Source: a virus
IMG/VR virus record: IMGVR_UViG_3300044691_000256
Coordinates: 1 to 60,656 of that record
Strand: one strand, 5' to 3'
Length of the DNA: 60,656 nt
Of the stretch, positions 8,350-16,376 are shown in pieces (the stretch's first letter is position 1; every line of letters begins with the position of its first letter). The notes under the pieces were generated by a model. That model had not been told where the DNA came from, ran no database searches, and saw only the letters and a program-made list of their open reading frames with translations. The position numbers and the translations under genes were made by a program.

Positions 8350-10202
8350 TCTGGTTCTCCTGTATGTACGTAATCCAACGACATGAACGTTGCAAATTCT
8401 CCGACGAACATCAGCTCCGCCTGAGCAAGCCCCGCGCCTTTGTTCCGGGCCTTCAACAAAACCACTTTGGTCTTAGCTTCCAAATTGTCCCGCGCCGGAA
8501 CCCCAGAATCGTCAGATTTGACCACCTCGCGGTGCAAAGCCAGCAGCCCGTCCACATCGTCTGATGCCGTGCCAGACCCCTTCAAGTCCTGAATCTGAAC
8601 CACCTTGCCCCGCCTGGTGTTGTCCGCCTTCTTTGGTGCGCCAAGAGCAATGACAATGCATTTGTGCGTCTGAGCGATAGATTTTAGCCGCTTGTTTACT
8701 ACTGCTTGAAGAGACACTTCGTTACTTGCGCTCCGAACCATAATCGCCACATTGTCAATTACAAGAATGTCAATGTTAAGCCGCTTGATCGCAGCTTCCA
8801 TCAAGTCGAGGGCGGCCTCGGCCTCTAGCATCGGATCGTACCCGACGTAGTAGCCCACCTCGCCCATCTGCTCTGCGGCCTCTATAAAATCTTCCCGCGT
8901 GAGGTGGTTGCGGTGGCGTTTCAGTATGTGAGCCGTTGTAATAGTCGCAAACAGCGTGGGGTCCAGCTCGCACTGCCAATTAAGAACACGACGAGCGAAC
9001 GTAACCGCGTTGAATACACTCGTGTTCATCTGAAATGCAGTTTTGCCTGTGCCTGTCTGTGTTGCGAAGATACTAAGAACATCGCCAGGGACGATAATGA
9101 GCATGTCATCAACGTCTTTCCATCCGAATCTGAGCCTGTCCGGACGGTCGGCCTGTGGGCCTTTTCCTCCAGATAACATCACACCCTGAAGGGAGTAGAC
9201 ATCTTTCATCGGCTGGGCCAAAGCTTGCCCGATAAGTTTGTCCATTTTCTGGACGAAGCCGTTCTTGTCCTTTAGATACAACTCGTTGGCATCTTTTGAA
9301 TCACCCCAGTCTACGAGAAATGTGCGTTCCCCTAATTGGTTCCAGAGCTTGGTCATAGCCGCCCTGCCTGGATCATCATTATCCCCAGCCAGAACCACAC
9401 GGTTGGCGGACATCAACCTATCTTTTTCAGTCGGCCCTAGAGAGGTGCTTGCCGATGCCAAACTCACGGATCGAAACCCGGCCTGCTCAAGCGCCATTAC
9501 ATCCAGTTCACCCTCACATACCAACACGTCCGAGAATGGATCTATCGTGTCCGAGTTGTAAAGTGCGGTAGCCATCCCAGCCTGTTTGGAGAACGCCTTG
9601 CGCCCCGCCACAACTGACCTGTACTTCAGACTGACGACTTTGTTGTCCACGAGACAGGGAAAAACCAGCCACCCCCTATCCGAAATATCAAGGTTCTTGT
9701 CGTCGTCGCGCATCTTCAAGGTCTGTCGGAACCCCGTATGCAGCCTCTGAGCAGTCTCCAGAGATATCCCCCGGCCCGCCAGCCATGCCTGAGCTTCCTT
9801 ACTGTTAGCCAGATTGCGTTCGTAGACTCCGTATTCTTGGAGACTGAATACCTTGTAGCTCTTTGCGGCATCTTGCACCGCTGGCTTAAAGACCCTGTCG
9901 ACCGCTGCTGCCTGTTCTGCGTATTTGCTTGGCCCCACGCCCACTATGTTTTTCACCTTGTCCACTGCTTCACGAAACGAAATACCGTCTGCCTTCTCTA
10001 CGACCTGGATTACGTTGAATGACCCACAGCCAGCAAAGCAGTGACTGAGCATGTCTTTCTCGTACACAACGAAGGAGGAGACATTGTCCTTATGGAACGG
10101 GCATGACCCCATCCACTTATTCCCTTCCTTCCTGAGCTTTGTGTAGAGGCTGTAGACTTTCAGGACCGAGGGTGAATGCTTGAGGCTGTCTAGGTCTTCC
10201 AT
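8346..10202 (-). CDS. DNA primase-helicase, T7 gp4-like
   Basis: Start chosen at 10202 by its ATGA overlap; 618 residues. An N-terminal CHC2-type zinc site (CPFHKD, then CFAGCG, residues about 31-55) is followed by a Toprim region (VLVCEGELDVMAL near 225, and AGDNDDPGR). A DnaB-like helicase with Walker A QTGTGKTAF near 385 and Walker B DILVIDN near 480 completes it. It should unwind the fork and make primers in one chain. One in-frame copy of the dispersed site (9240-9254) reads VQKMD in the linker between primase and helicase parts. Confidence 0.93.
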   Translation of the reverse strand: MEDLDSLKHSPSVLKVYSLYTKLRKEGNKWMGSCPFHKDNVSSFVVYEKDMLSHCFAGCGSFNVIQVVEKADGISFREAVDKVKNIVGVGPSKYAEQAAAVDRVFKPAVQDAAKSYKVFSLQEYGVYERNLANSKEAQAWLAGRGISLETAQRLHTGFRQTLKMRDDDKNLDISDRGWLVFPCLVDNKVVSLKYRSVVAGRKAFSKQAGMATALYNSDTIDPFSDVLVCEGELDVMALEQAGFRSVSLASASTSLGPTEKDRLMSANRVVLAGDNDDPGRAAMTKLWNQLGERTFLVDWGDSKDANELYLKDKNGFVQKMDKLIGQALAQPMKDVYSLQGVMLSGGKGPQADRPDRLRFGWKDVDDMLIIVPGDVLSIFATQTGTGKTAFQMNTSVFNAVTFARRVLNWQCELDPTLFATITTAHILKRHRNHLTREDFIEAAEQMGEVGYYVGYDPMLEAEAALDLMEAAIKRLNIDILVIDNVAIMVRSASNEVSLQAVVNKRLKSIAQTHKCIVIALGAPKKADNTRRGKVVQIQDLKGSGTASDDVDGLLALHREVVKSDDSGVPARDNLEAKTKVVLLKARNKGAGLAQAELMFVGEFATFMSLDYVHTGEPE

Positions 10203-10414
10203 CAACTTCTCTCCAGTCCCAAAGCATCTTCTAGCGCGTGGCCCTCTTCGGTTGCTATCAGGTCGACACACCCAGCCAGCGCGAACCGGGCGGCGGCGTC
10301 CAGTTTCTGGAATCGAATGACGAGTTTGTCATACTCAGTTGCACCCACCCAATATCCTGGGGGAGTGTCGTTCCACGGATGCCTTATTACCTTGTCTGGA
10401 TCAAACATTGTCAT
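10202..10414 (-). CDS. Hypothetical protein
   Basis: 70 residues, start ATG at 10414 or 10408 with GGAG just before. It is ATGA-coupled to the primase-helicase. FQKLD near residue 35 marks a weak relative of the dispersed site (10298-10312). No family recognised. Confidence 0.6.
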   Translation of the reverse strand: MTMFDPDKVIRHPWNDTPPGYWVGATEYDKLVIRFQKLDAAARFALAGCVDLIATEEGHALEDALGLERS

Positions 10415-10613
10415 ATCTCTCCAACGGGTTCTTCATCATCAACTGCGTTATCATTTCTCCCGAATAATCCGTGGTCAGTGTGTACAGGTCACCGTTGCCA
10501 TCTACGCCGATTATCTGGTCCCGCCAAGACATAAGCTGAATAAAGCGGTGCGGATAAGAATAGTCTCCGTTGAGGCCGAGCCAGTTGCGGATTATTCTCT
10601 TGAGACCTTTCAT
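10401..10613 (-). CDS. Hypothetical protein
   Basis: 70 residues. ATG at 10613 is preceded by AAGGAG at a good distance, so it is preferred over a TTG two codons earlier. Basic N-terminus, no recognised domain. It overlaps the 3' part of the gene upstream. Confidence 0.55.
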   Translation of the reverse strand: MKGLKRIIRNWLGLNGDYSYPHRFIQLMSWRDQIIGVDGNGDLYTLTTDYSGEMITQLMMKNPLERYDNV

Positions 10614-10776
10614 TTCCAATCTCCTTGACCATAATTTCTGAACTCAAATCGATTGCGTTTTCCCACCCGTAGTGAACCATAAACTTCATCCCGCGCAGTT
10701 CTAAAAACCTACAGGCGAAGAGTATGTCCTCTTGGAATCGTTTTTGGTAGTACCGGCAGTACTGTTGGTAGTCCAT
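10489..10776 (-). CDS. Hypothetical protein overlapping the next gene
   Basis: 95 residues from an ATG after AAGGA. The first 55 residues look like a real aromatic-rich protein. The last 40 overlap the next gene in another frame by 125 bases and have an Arg/Gln/Pro composition typical of shadow frames. An old frameshift may have replaced the original end. A dispersed site (10813) and the CATGTCCGC motif lie just upstream. Confidence 0.45.
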   Translation of the reverse strand: MDYQQYCRYYQKRFQEDILFACRFLELRGMKFMVHYGWENAIDLSSEIMVKEIGNERSQENNPQLARPQRRLFLSAPLYSAYVLAGPDNRRRWQR

Positions 10777-10830
10777 TCATTCCTTAAGGCGCGGACATGT
10801 TTAGGGCGGTTTGTCCAGAAAATGGACGGT

Positions 10831-11013
10831 TTACAAATCGTAAGAACCGGGCGGGACGATCTCCCCGCAATCGAGGCAGATGTTGACGTTGTGTTCTTCT
10901 GGACTTGGCCGGGCATAGATTGTCATTCCGTGGTAGCAGGGGTGTTTCGGCTCGCCAATTTTCGTCTCGACCCACACAATTTTGGTTGTGAAATACGATG
11001 TTACTTTACTCAC
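10831..11013 (-). CDS. Small zinc-finger-like protein
   Basis: 60 residues from GTG with an AAAGGAGG ribosome site. HPC at residue 24 and a CLDC pair near 46 could bind zinc. A one-mismatch copy of the dispersed site (11026-11040) lies immediately before the ribosome site. Function unknown. Confidence 0.6.
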   Translation of the reverse strand: MSKVTSYFTTKIVWVETKIGEPKHPCYHGMTIYARPSPEEHNVNICLDCGEIVPPGSYDL

Positions 11014-11043
11014 CGGCCCTCCTTTGTCCAGAAAATGGATTAG

Positions 11044-11196
11044 TTAGTCGTTGTAATTTTCGCCATACATGACACATCCAACCGAAGCCAAAACCGTCCA
11101 GCCCCAGAAAGATAGGTCTGTAAGGTGCAGTAAATAACTGTGACCAAATCCGACAAAAACCAGCAGCATTCCAATAAATCTCAGAAGGGTCTTCAT
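11044..11196 (-). CDS. Small membrane protein
   Basis: 50 residues: helix at about 4-20 (LLRFIGMLLVFVGFG) and a second hydrophobic segment at 27-42. ATG with a GGAG site seven bases upstream. It follows its own strong promoter at 11239-11268. Role unknown; small phage membrane proteins often act in exclusion or lysis control. Confidence 0.65.
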   Translation of the reverse strand: MKTLLRFIGMLLVFVGFGHSYLLHLTDLSFWGWTVLASVGCVMYGENYND

Positions 11197-11238
11197 GTTT
11201 CTCCTATGTCCGCTCGGGACGATTTCCTATGTGTCTTG

Positions 11239-11268
11239 ATTATAGCAAAACTGTTTATAATTTGTCAA
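11239..11268 (-). promoter_or_regulatory. Strong sigma-70-type promoter, leftward
   Basis: Reading leftward: -35 TTGACA (11263-11268), 18-bp spacer, -10 TATAAT (11239-11244), both consensus. It lies over the 3' end of the Zn-ribbon gene and should transcribe the small membrane gene at 11196 and the genes beyond. GCGGACAT lies in its leader before the ribosome site. Confidence 0.85.
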
Positions 11269-11486
11269 ATAGCGTCGGTGGCCCCGCAGAACGGACACTG
11301 CAACTTTACAGTTCGATCCCGCCACATACAGTAAATACCTACGACCTTGCTGTAGAACAGGAACCGTCCGTCATCCTCTGTGCCGTAAGGCAGGTAGAAG
11401 GGACGACTCGCCTTCGGGATCTCCTGTGCGATCAGGTTAGCTTCGCAATGCGGACACGTCTGTGAGGTTGTGGTTAGTCGGGTCAT
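11265..11486 (-). CDS. Small zinc ribbon protein
   Basis: 73 residues with CPHC at residue 11 and CPFC near 67, a two-knuckle zinc ribbon. The start overlaps the phosphoesterase stop as ATGA. Such proteins may bind nucleic acid, but no specific role can be given. Confidence 0.7.
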   Translation of the reverse strand: MTRLTTTSQTCPHCEANLIAQEIPKASRPFYLPYGTEDDGRFLFYSKVVGIYCMWRDRTVKLQCPFCGATDAI

Positions 11487-12007
11487 TTGCCACCTTCGTC
11501 CATTTTCTGGATAATTCTCTTCTTCAAATCTTCCAAAGCGACCGGCGTGTAATCAACGACCTCAACACAGACGTTGTAATACTTCGGCCCGTAGTCTCGC
11601 GGCGGCACGTGAACATGTCCGTGTACGTTGGCGTGGTGTTTCCCTATGCTTTCAGGATGGACTGGGATGTGCGAGAACAGCATGTGGTCCAGAACTCGGG
11701 TCGCGTAGATTTCCTCAAAATACTTGAGATACTCCTTGATTGGGTGGGTGTCGTGATTTCCCCGTACAAGACGTTTGTGACCATTACACCTCCCTACCGT
11801 CGCGATACTGTGTTTGGCCATAGCTACGTCGCCCAGGTGGTACACCTTGTCCTGTGGCCGCACGACCGAATTCCACCGCTCGACCATTATTTCGTCCATC
11901 TCTTCGACCGAGGAGAATACACGGAGCGGCGACCCGTCCCCTCGTTTGAAATTGAGGATACCCGCGTGCCCGAAGTGTGTGTCCGAGATTATGAAGACGT
12001 TGGCCAT
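11483..12007 (-). CDS. Calcineurin-like metallophosphoesterase
   Basis: 174 residues. All metal-binding motifs are present in order: SDTHFGH (8-14), HLGDVA (about 57), RGNHDTHP (about 83) and HGHVH (about 129). This is a small single-domain phosphoesterase of the type found in phages, acting on nucleotides, RNA ends or cyclic nucleotides. The substrate cannot be told. The C-terminus carries the dispersed site read as IQKMD just before the stop. Confidence 0.88.
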   Translation of the reverse strand: MANVFIISDTHFGHAGILNFKRGDGSPLRVFSSVEEMDEIMVERWNSVVRPQDKVYHLGDVAMAKHSIATVGRCNGHKRLVRGNHDTHPIKEYLKYFEEIYATRVLDHMLFSHIPVHPESIGKHHANVHGHVHVPPRDYGPKYYNVCVEVVDYTPVALEDLKKRIIQKMDEGGK

Positions 12008-12010
12008 CAG

Positions 12011-12166
12011 TTACTCCTTGTCGAACAGTCCTTTGCTTGGTTTGGGGTACAGCACCGTGCCGATCAGCCCGTAAGCCTCGGCGATGTCATCCCAGTTACC
12101 GTGAGAGCACAGCTTTTGTGCCCGTTCTAGTGTTTTCCGATCCTCTGGACTCAAAATCGTCGTCAT
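12011..12166 (-). CDS. Hypothetical small protein
   Basis: 51 residues, ATG at 12166 chosen for its AAGGAG site. Charged and helical, no recognised family. A perfect dispersed site (12177-12191) directly precedes the ribosome site. Confidence 0.6.
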   Translation of the reverse strand: MTTILSPEDRKTLERAQKLCSHGNWDDIAEAYGLIGTVLYPKPSKGLFDKE

Positions 12167-12288
12167 TTTTCTCCTTGTCCATTTTCTGGACGCGGCCACA
12201 GCCCTCCAGGACGCGCCGCTAATTTCGTAACCATGTCCACGTACCTTTTCAACCCTTCCAACGCAGCCAGCAAAGATCCAGCACCCAA
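12163..12288 (-). CDS. Possible small protein continuing in frame after the preceding amber stop
   Basis: 41 codons from a TTG (12288) with GGAG nine bases upstream, ending in an ATGA overlap with the next start. It is in the same frame as the preceding gene, separated from it only by TAG and two codons. It could be made by re-initiation or by amber readthrough. The dispersed site at 12177 reads RPENGQ here. Confidence 0.35.
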   Translation of the reverse strand: MGAGSLLAALEGLKRYVDMVTKLAARPGGLWPRPENGQGEK

Positions 12289-12294
12289 ATCCGG

Positions 12295-13407
12295 CTACTC
12301 CAGTACGTCCTCAATCAACGCTTCCTCGGCTTCTTTGGCTTTACGACGTTCTTCTCTGTCTGACACTGACTCTGCCACCATGACTTCTCGGGCGCGGTCT
12401 GCTGCTGCTTGTTCAGACAGGCGGACATGTTGTTGCTTGCGGCGGGTGTAGCAAGATGCGTCAGCGCCCTCTACGAAGTCCTTAGCCGCGTAGCCCATCT
12501 TTTTGTCATCGTTGGTGTCCATTTTCTGGAAAAACTCCCGGAACGCTCCGATAACTTCGGGTTCGGTGTAATCGCTGAGCAATTTAGCCAGTGTGGTCTT
12601 CTGCTTATCGTTGAAAAGCACGGTGTTTCCAGACAAGAAGGTCATCTCTCGTGTGATGTTGATCACAGCCTTGTCGGCGGAGGGGCTAAAAGTTCCGTTG
12701 AAAAGGCCCGGAGCAATCCGCAGAAAGTCCGTGATGGGGTTGTTACTTGTCCCACCGACATTCGCCTCCGCCCATTCCTGAAACATTCGACCTACGGCGG
12801 TTCCTCCGTGGACAGTTGAATACTCCCGAAGCTTCTTTTTGTCGCTGTCCCAGATGTGCGGATCTAGGCCTAAGGTGAGATTGCAGATTTTCTTGATTTC
12901 CGTCAATGCGTTCATGTCCGTGTCCTTTTCGAAAATGGGTTCGGCGGGGTGCTCTTGCTTATGCTCCTGCTCTTGCTCTGCTAATGCTCTGCTATATGGC
13001 AAAGGCTTAGCTTCTGCTTGGCTTGGCTTAGCCCCGGCTTCCTCGTCGTTTAGTTTGTGCAACTTAGCTATACCGCCACGCCGACCGCTATCCGCCAGTT
13101 GGACTCTGGTGAGATCCTGTGCCGTGCGCTGAGTTTCCATCTTTTTGTTGACCAGCCGACCGTCTGGACGCTCCTGGAAGTAGGTACGAATCTCCTCCCA
13201 GTGTTCCTGCACGACGGCCACAGAGCACCCGCAAATCTCCGCCAGTTCGGACAATTCGTTTGGGATCGACCCTTCCGACCACTGTTCGTCCAGCAGCTCG
13301 CGATAGAGGCCACGGGCAATGAAGTGCATCCTCTGGACCTTACGACTTGCCCGCCAGTCACGCCAGAGCCATTTGTAGTACGGGAGTGCGTCTAAAACCT
13401 TGGCCAC
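12295..13407 (-). CDS. DUF1376-type phage replication protein
   Basis: 370 residues. The N-terminal 60 residues (PYYKWLWRDWRASRKVQRM onward, then GLYRELLDEQW) match the winged-helix DUF1376/YdaU domain that starts many phage replication initiators. A low-complexity Gln/Glu/Lys linker (residues 125-150) separates it from a C-terminal helical domain and a charged coiled coil. It probably binds the origin or recruits the helicase. The dispersed site is read in frame as FFQKMD near residue 295. Confidence 0.8.
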   Translation of the reverse strand: MAKVLDALPYYKWLWRDWRASRKVQRMHFIARGLYRELLDEQWSEGSIPNELSELAEICGCSVAVVQEHWEEIRTYFQERPDGRLVNKKMETQRTAQDLTRVQLADSGRRGGIAKLHKLNDEEAGAKPSQAEAKPLPYSRALAEQEQEHKQEHPAEPIFEKDTDMNALTEIKKICNLTLGLDPHIWDSDKKKLREYSTVHGGTAVGRMFQEWAEANVGGTSNNPITDFLRIAPGLFNGTFSPSADKAVINITREMTFLSGNTVLFNDKQKTTLAKLLSDYTEPEVIGAFREFFQKMDTNDDKKMGYAAKDFVEGADASCYTRRKQQHVRLSEQAAADRAREVMVAESVSDREERRKAKEAEEALIEDVLE

Positions 13408-13409
13408 GT

Positions 13410-14612
13410 TTATTCCTCACCAAATCCGAAGCTATCGTCGTCAACTTCTTCAGGTGCTGCGTCCATTTTCTGGACAAGGAGTTGATCCACGAGTGACTTA
13501 TCCCCGAGGCACAGGCCCCGGTGTGAGCAATAGAGGCAGCGCGTGTCTGGGAATCTTACGCCGGGGTTGCGGGGCCACGAGTCGGTCTGGTGGGCTGCGT
13601 GAATCTCTACGAGGTCTTTGGCTATCTGATCTCCGGCTTCCTGCTTCGCTTCGTCGTTGATGACCACAGCCAGGAACTGGACCTTCTGTTTGGTAAAGTT
13701 ATCGGAGTGCGCGGTCAGCAGGTCACCGAACATGATACGTTCCTGAATGATTGCTTCCTTGCGCTCAGTCGACCCCTTCCCTTTTACCTCGGCCAACATC
13801 TCCGCTATCTTCTGTAGCCCAGCCTCGCTGCTGAGAAGTGCGGTTTTTGTTTCCTCGTCGTACTTGAATATGGTCGCTTTGTCCCCGGAGGTCCAGTCGG
13901 CTGTGGATGTGAGAAATGTGACTTCAACACCCTTCTGGAAACTGTCGACAATCGACTTGGTGAACCACAGGAAGGCCCAAGTGTCGACGCCTGATAGCCA
14001 CGCATACGAGCGAATTTGCATGTCGAGGGCAAGAAGCCCGGCAGTCAGGTTTAGCTCCGCACCGCCAGTTTTGATATCGATTCCGATTGGTCGATGAGAC
14101 GCCCCGCCTGGAATCTTGACCTTCGGCAAAAGCGGGTGGACCCACGGACCCTTACTTAACATGTCCACGAACCCCCCTTGTTCTAGTCCCGAAAGGTCAG
14201 TTCCTGGAAAAACCTCTTTAGAATAAGACAGTTGAAACACAGGCGACACGATAGGAAACGTGGGCAGCAGGATTTCGTACAGCTTTAGCATCTGCGCCCC
14301 AGCCACGTACAGGTTCTGCCAGGATTGATCCCGTTTTGTGTACACAAGTTCGGTGTCATCCTTGTGCTTCAGGAACAGCAGCTTGAAATGATCGACGCCC
14401 GAATCTGGTTTGAGACCGTTGTCGTGGTAGTACTGGATCGCATCTTCCAGCGCCTTCCCGAACTGCATCGCCCCGGACTTCTCTTTGCGACGAATGCCGA
14501 GGATCTTCTCCTGCTTGTATTTGTAGCGGCAGGAGTTGAATAGCTGGCTGGAACTGTACGACCCCCGAGTGACTGGGTTGCCTTTTGGGTTGGTGTATAA
14601 AATTGCGCTCAT
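13410..14612 (-). CDS. PD-(D/E)XK nuclease, RecB/AddB-like, with probable Fe-S cluster cysteines
   Basis: 400 residues. SSSQLFNSCRYKYK near residue 20 and GIDIKTGG near 190 give the core of the PDDEXK_1 nuclease family. C28 together with CLYCSHRGLC (about 362-371) forms the four-cysteine pattern seen around Fe-S clusters in AddB, Cas4 and related exonucleases. It probably serves as the exonuclease partner of the Bet annealase at 19496. The dispersed site near the C-terminus reads VQKMD. Confidence 0.85.
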   Translation of the reverse strand: MSAILYTNPKGNPVTRGSYSSSQLFNSCRYKYKQEKILGIRRKEKSGAMQFGKALEDAIQYYHDNGLKPDSGVDHFKLLFLKHKDDTELVYTKRDQSWQNLYVAGAQMLKLYEILLPTFPIVSPVFQLSYSKEVFPGTDLSGLEQGGFVDMLSKGPWVHPLLPKVKIPGGASHRPIGIDIKTGGAELNLTAGLLALDMQIRSYAWLSGVDTWAFLWFTKSIVDSFQKGVEVTFLTSTADWTSGDKATIFKYDEETKTALLSSEAGLQKIAEMLAEVKGKGSTERKEAIIQERIMFGDLLTAHSDNFTKQKVQFLAVVINDEAKQEAGDQIAKDLVEIHAAHQTDSWPRNPGVRFPDTRCLYCSHRGLCLGDKSLVDQLLVQKMDAAPEEVDDDSFGFGEE

Positions 14613-15907
14613 GCGAATGCTGCCTCCAATTCGTCCATTTCCCGGACGGGGTTTACGAACTCAATTCTTTTGCGTGCAATCTCTATGTACGTTTCGTCCT
14701 GCTCAATCCCGATGAAGTCAAACCCCTCAAGTACCGCTGCCTTGCCTGTGCTGCCACTTCCAGTAAAAGGGTCTAGCACGACGCCGCCCGGAGGGGTAAT
14801 CAACCGGCACAGATACCGCATAAGTTCGGTTGGCTTAACTGTAGGGTGACTGTTGCTACTGTTGCTACTGTTGCTACTGTTGCGCTGGTAAGCGTTGTCA
14901 ATCGAAACAACACGTCCGTCGTGGCTGTACTGCTTCGCCTCTAAATCCTCACAGCCTTCATTCCTGTCCGTCTTGTTCGCTTTAGCACAATAGAAAAACC
15001 GGGCCGGGCTACCCTTGTCATCATACTCGGAACCTGTGGCTGTCATACCCCACCCCAAACCGGCGGACACTGACTTGCGCGGTCTGCCCTTCTTGCTGGT
15101 CGATTCCCCGTACTTAGCAAACTCTTTCAGAACCTCGTCTGATCCGTCATGAATCAGATTGGCCGGAAACCTTCCCTCATTGTTCACAGTCGCCTTATAG
15201 TCTGGCCTCTTCTCTTCCCCAAACCCCGACCACTTTTCCAGTACGTTGATGGGGATTGGCTCACCGGGAACCCGGCAGGCGTCAATATTGATTGCTCCCG
15301 TTCCGTGTTCAAGAACTGTCTGAATAACGGTTCCGATCAGCGGCTTACGTGCGAGAACAATTGGCTCGTGTGCTGGCTTCAGTGCTGTTCCCCACCCGTC
15401 CCACTTCTTTGCATCGTCGGTGGCAGGGGCGGTAAGATCGGGGCGAAATCCACTATTCAGGTGGTCGTTGTCTTGGCCATATATTTGCGAGGTTGCGTTG
15501 TGTTTGTATTCTTTCTTATCACCGAGTCGTATACGCGGACCAGTCACCTCCCGCTCGGCACCGGCAGACTTATCAACGGCCTTGGACACATCCATACTTT
15601 TCGGAAAGCCTGATCCGTAAACCCACATGATCTGGTCGCGAATCTGGAACCCAGCGTCTTCAATAGCTGAAGCCATGCGGTGATACGTCCGACTACCGCC
15701 AAAACTCAAAAGGTGTCCGCCCGGCTTCAGAACCCGCAAACACTCCTTCCACATGTCCACGTTGTACGCAATCCCAGTCGAGTCCCACCCCTTCCCCATA
15801 AACCCTAGTTCGTAGGGTGGATCGCAAATGAGACTGTCGATACTGTTATCGGCGATAGTAGGCAGTATGCTTCGACAATCACCTAGAACTAACTTATAAT
15901 GACTCAT
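14609..15907 (-). CDS. DNA adenine methyltransferase, DPPY type
   Basis: 432 residues. Catalytic ICDPPYELGF is near residue 28, and the AdoMet site VLDPFTGSGSTG near 385, the same order as the other methyltransferase but with DPPY, favouring N6-adenine. A long central region probably reads the target. A Ser-Asn repeat (about 343-352), encoded by 9-bp tandem units, precedes HPTVKP. A diverged dispersed site near the C-terminus reads VREMDELE, mirroring VQKMDELE of the methyltransferase at 2884. ATGA coupling joins it to the nuclease gene. Confidence 0.9.
   Translation of the reverse strand: MSHYKLVLGDCRSILPTIADNSIDSLICDPPYELGFMGKGWDSTGIAYNVDMWKECLRVLKPGGHLLSFGGSRTYHRMASAIEDAGFQIRDQIMWVYGSGFPKSMDVSKAVDKSAGAEREVTGPRIRLGDKKEYKHNATSQIYGQDNDHLNSGFRPDLTAPATDDAKKWDGWGTALKPAHEPIVLARKPLIGTVIQTVLEHGTGAINIDACRVPGEPIPINVLEKWSGFGEEKRPDYKATVNNEGRFPANLIHDGSDEVLKEFAKYGESTSKKGRPRKSVSAGLGWGMTATGSEYDDKGSPARFFYCAKANKTDRNEGCEDLEAKQYSHDGRVVSIDNAYQRNSSNSSNSSNSHPTVKPTELMRYLCRLITPPGGVVLDPFTGSGSTGKAAVLEGFDFIGIEQDETYIEIARKRIEFVNPVREMDELEAAFA
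14851..14883. repeat. 9-bp tandem repeat inside the methyltransferase gene
   Basis: TGTTGCTAC occurs three times plus a partial fourth. On the coding strand it gives repeated Ser-Ser-Asn. Changes in copy number keep the reading frame and would alter the linker length. Confidence 0.9.
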
Positions 15908-16370
15908 TTACCGCTCCTATTTCTTTTAGTGCCGCTTCGAGTGGGTAATCAAAGAAATACTTGCCAGTTCTGTTCCCAGCGTATTTGGACGGTTTTCCTT
16001 CGGCACCTGTTCTGATGTGAACAGTCCCCCTCAATTGGCTCGGCGGGAGATAGGCTATTTGCTTGCAGTCTGTGGCAACAAGTGCTAGTAGATCGAAGTC
16101 ATTGGGTTTATAGACTCTTTTTCCACCCTTCCCGGCACGTCTAACGAAGAACATATAAGAGGATCGGTGATGTTTTATTTGGGGAATCTTCTTGACGCGG
16201 CGTGTGGACTTTATTTGCACCCTCACCAATCGACCATCAATATCCACAGCTATGTCATAGGCGCAATTTTGATCTGTGAGGAAAGCGTTGTACCCGCGAA
16301 GCAGGAGATCCGCACAAACCAAATGTTCTGCCGCAGTGCCCAAAGCTAGGTCAGTAATTTCTGTAATCAT
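15894..16370 (-). CDS. PD-(D/E)XK nuclease of the intron-associated endonuclease family
   Basis: 158 residues. GTAAEHLVCADLLLRGY at 11-27, YDIAVDIDG near 38 and VQIKST near 50 form the Glu, Asp, Gln-x-Lys catalytic triad of the PDDEXK_5 family first seen with group I introns. It lies between two DNA-processing genes. It could be a repair or mobility nuclease; no intron is evident here. Confidence 0.75.
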   Translation of the reverse strand: MITEITDLALGTAAEHLVCADLLLRGYNAFLTDQNCAYDIAVDIDGRLVRVQIKSTRRVKKIPQIKHHRSSYMFFVRRAGKGGKRVYKPNDFDLLALVATDCKQIAYLPPSQLRGTVHIRTGAEGKPSKYAGNRTGKYFFDYPLEAALKEIGAVNESL

Positions 16371-16376
16371 AATCTT

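Noticed and set aside
11462-12130. Long rightward open frame of about 220 codons
   Set aside because: It lies opposite the phosphoesterase gene, whose motifs are all present on the leftward strand; the rightward frame has no ribosome site or family.
14851-14883. Phase variation of the methyltransferase by repeat slippage
   Set aside because: The unit is 9 bases, so changes in copy number keep the frame and cannot switch the gene off.
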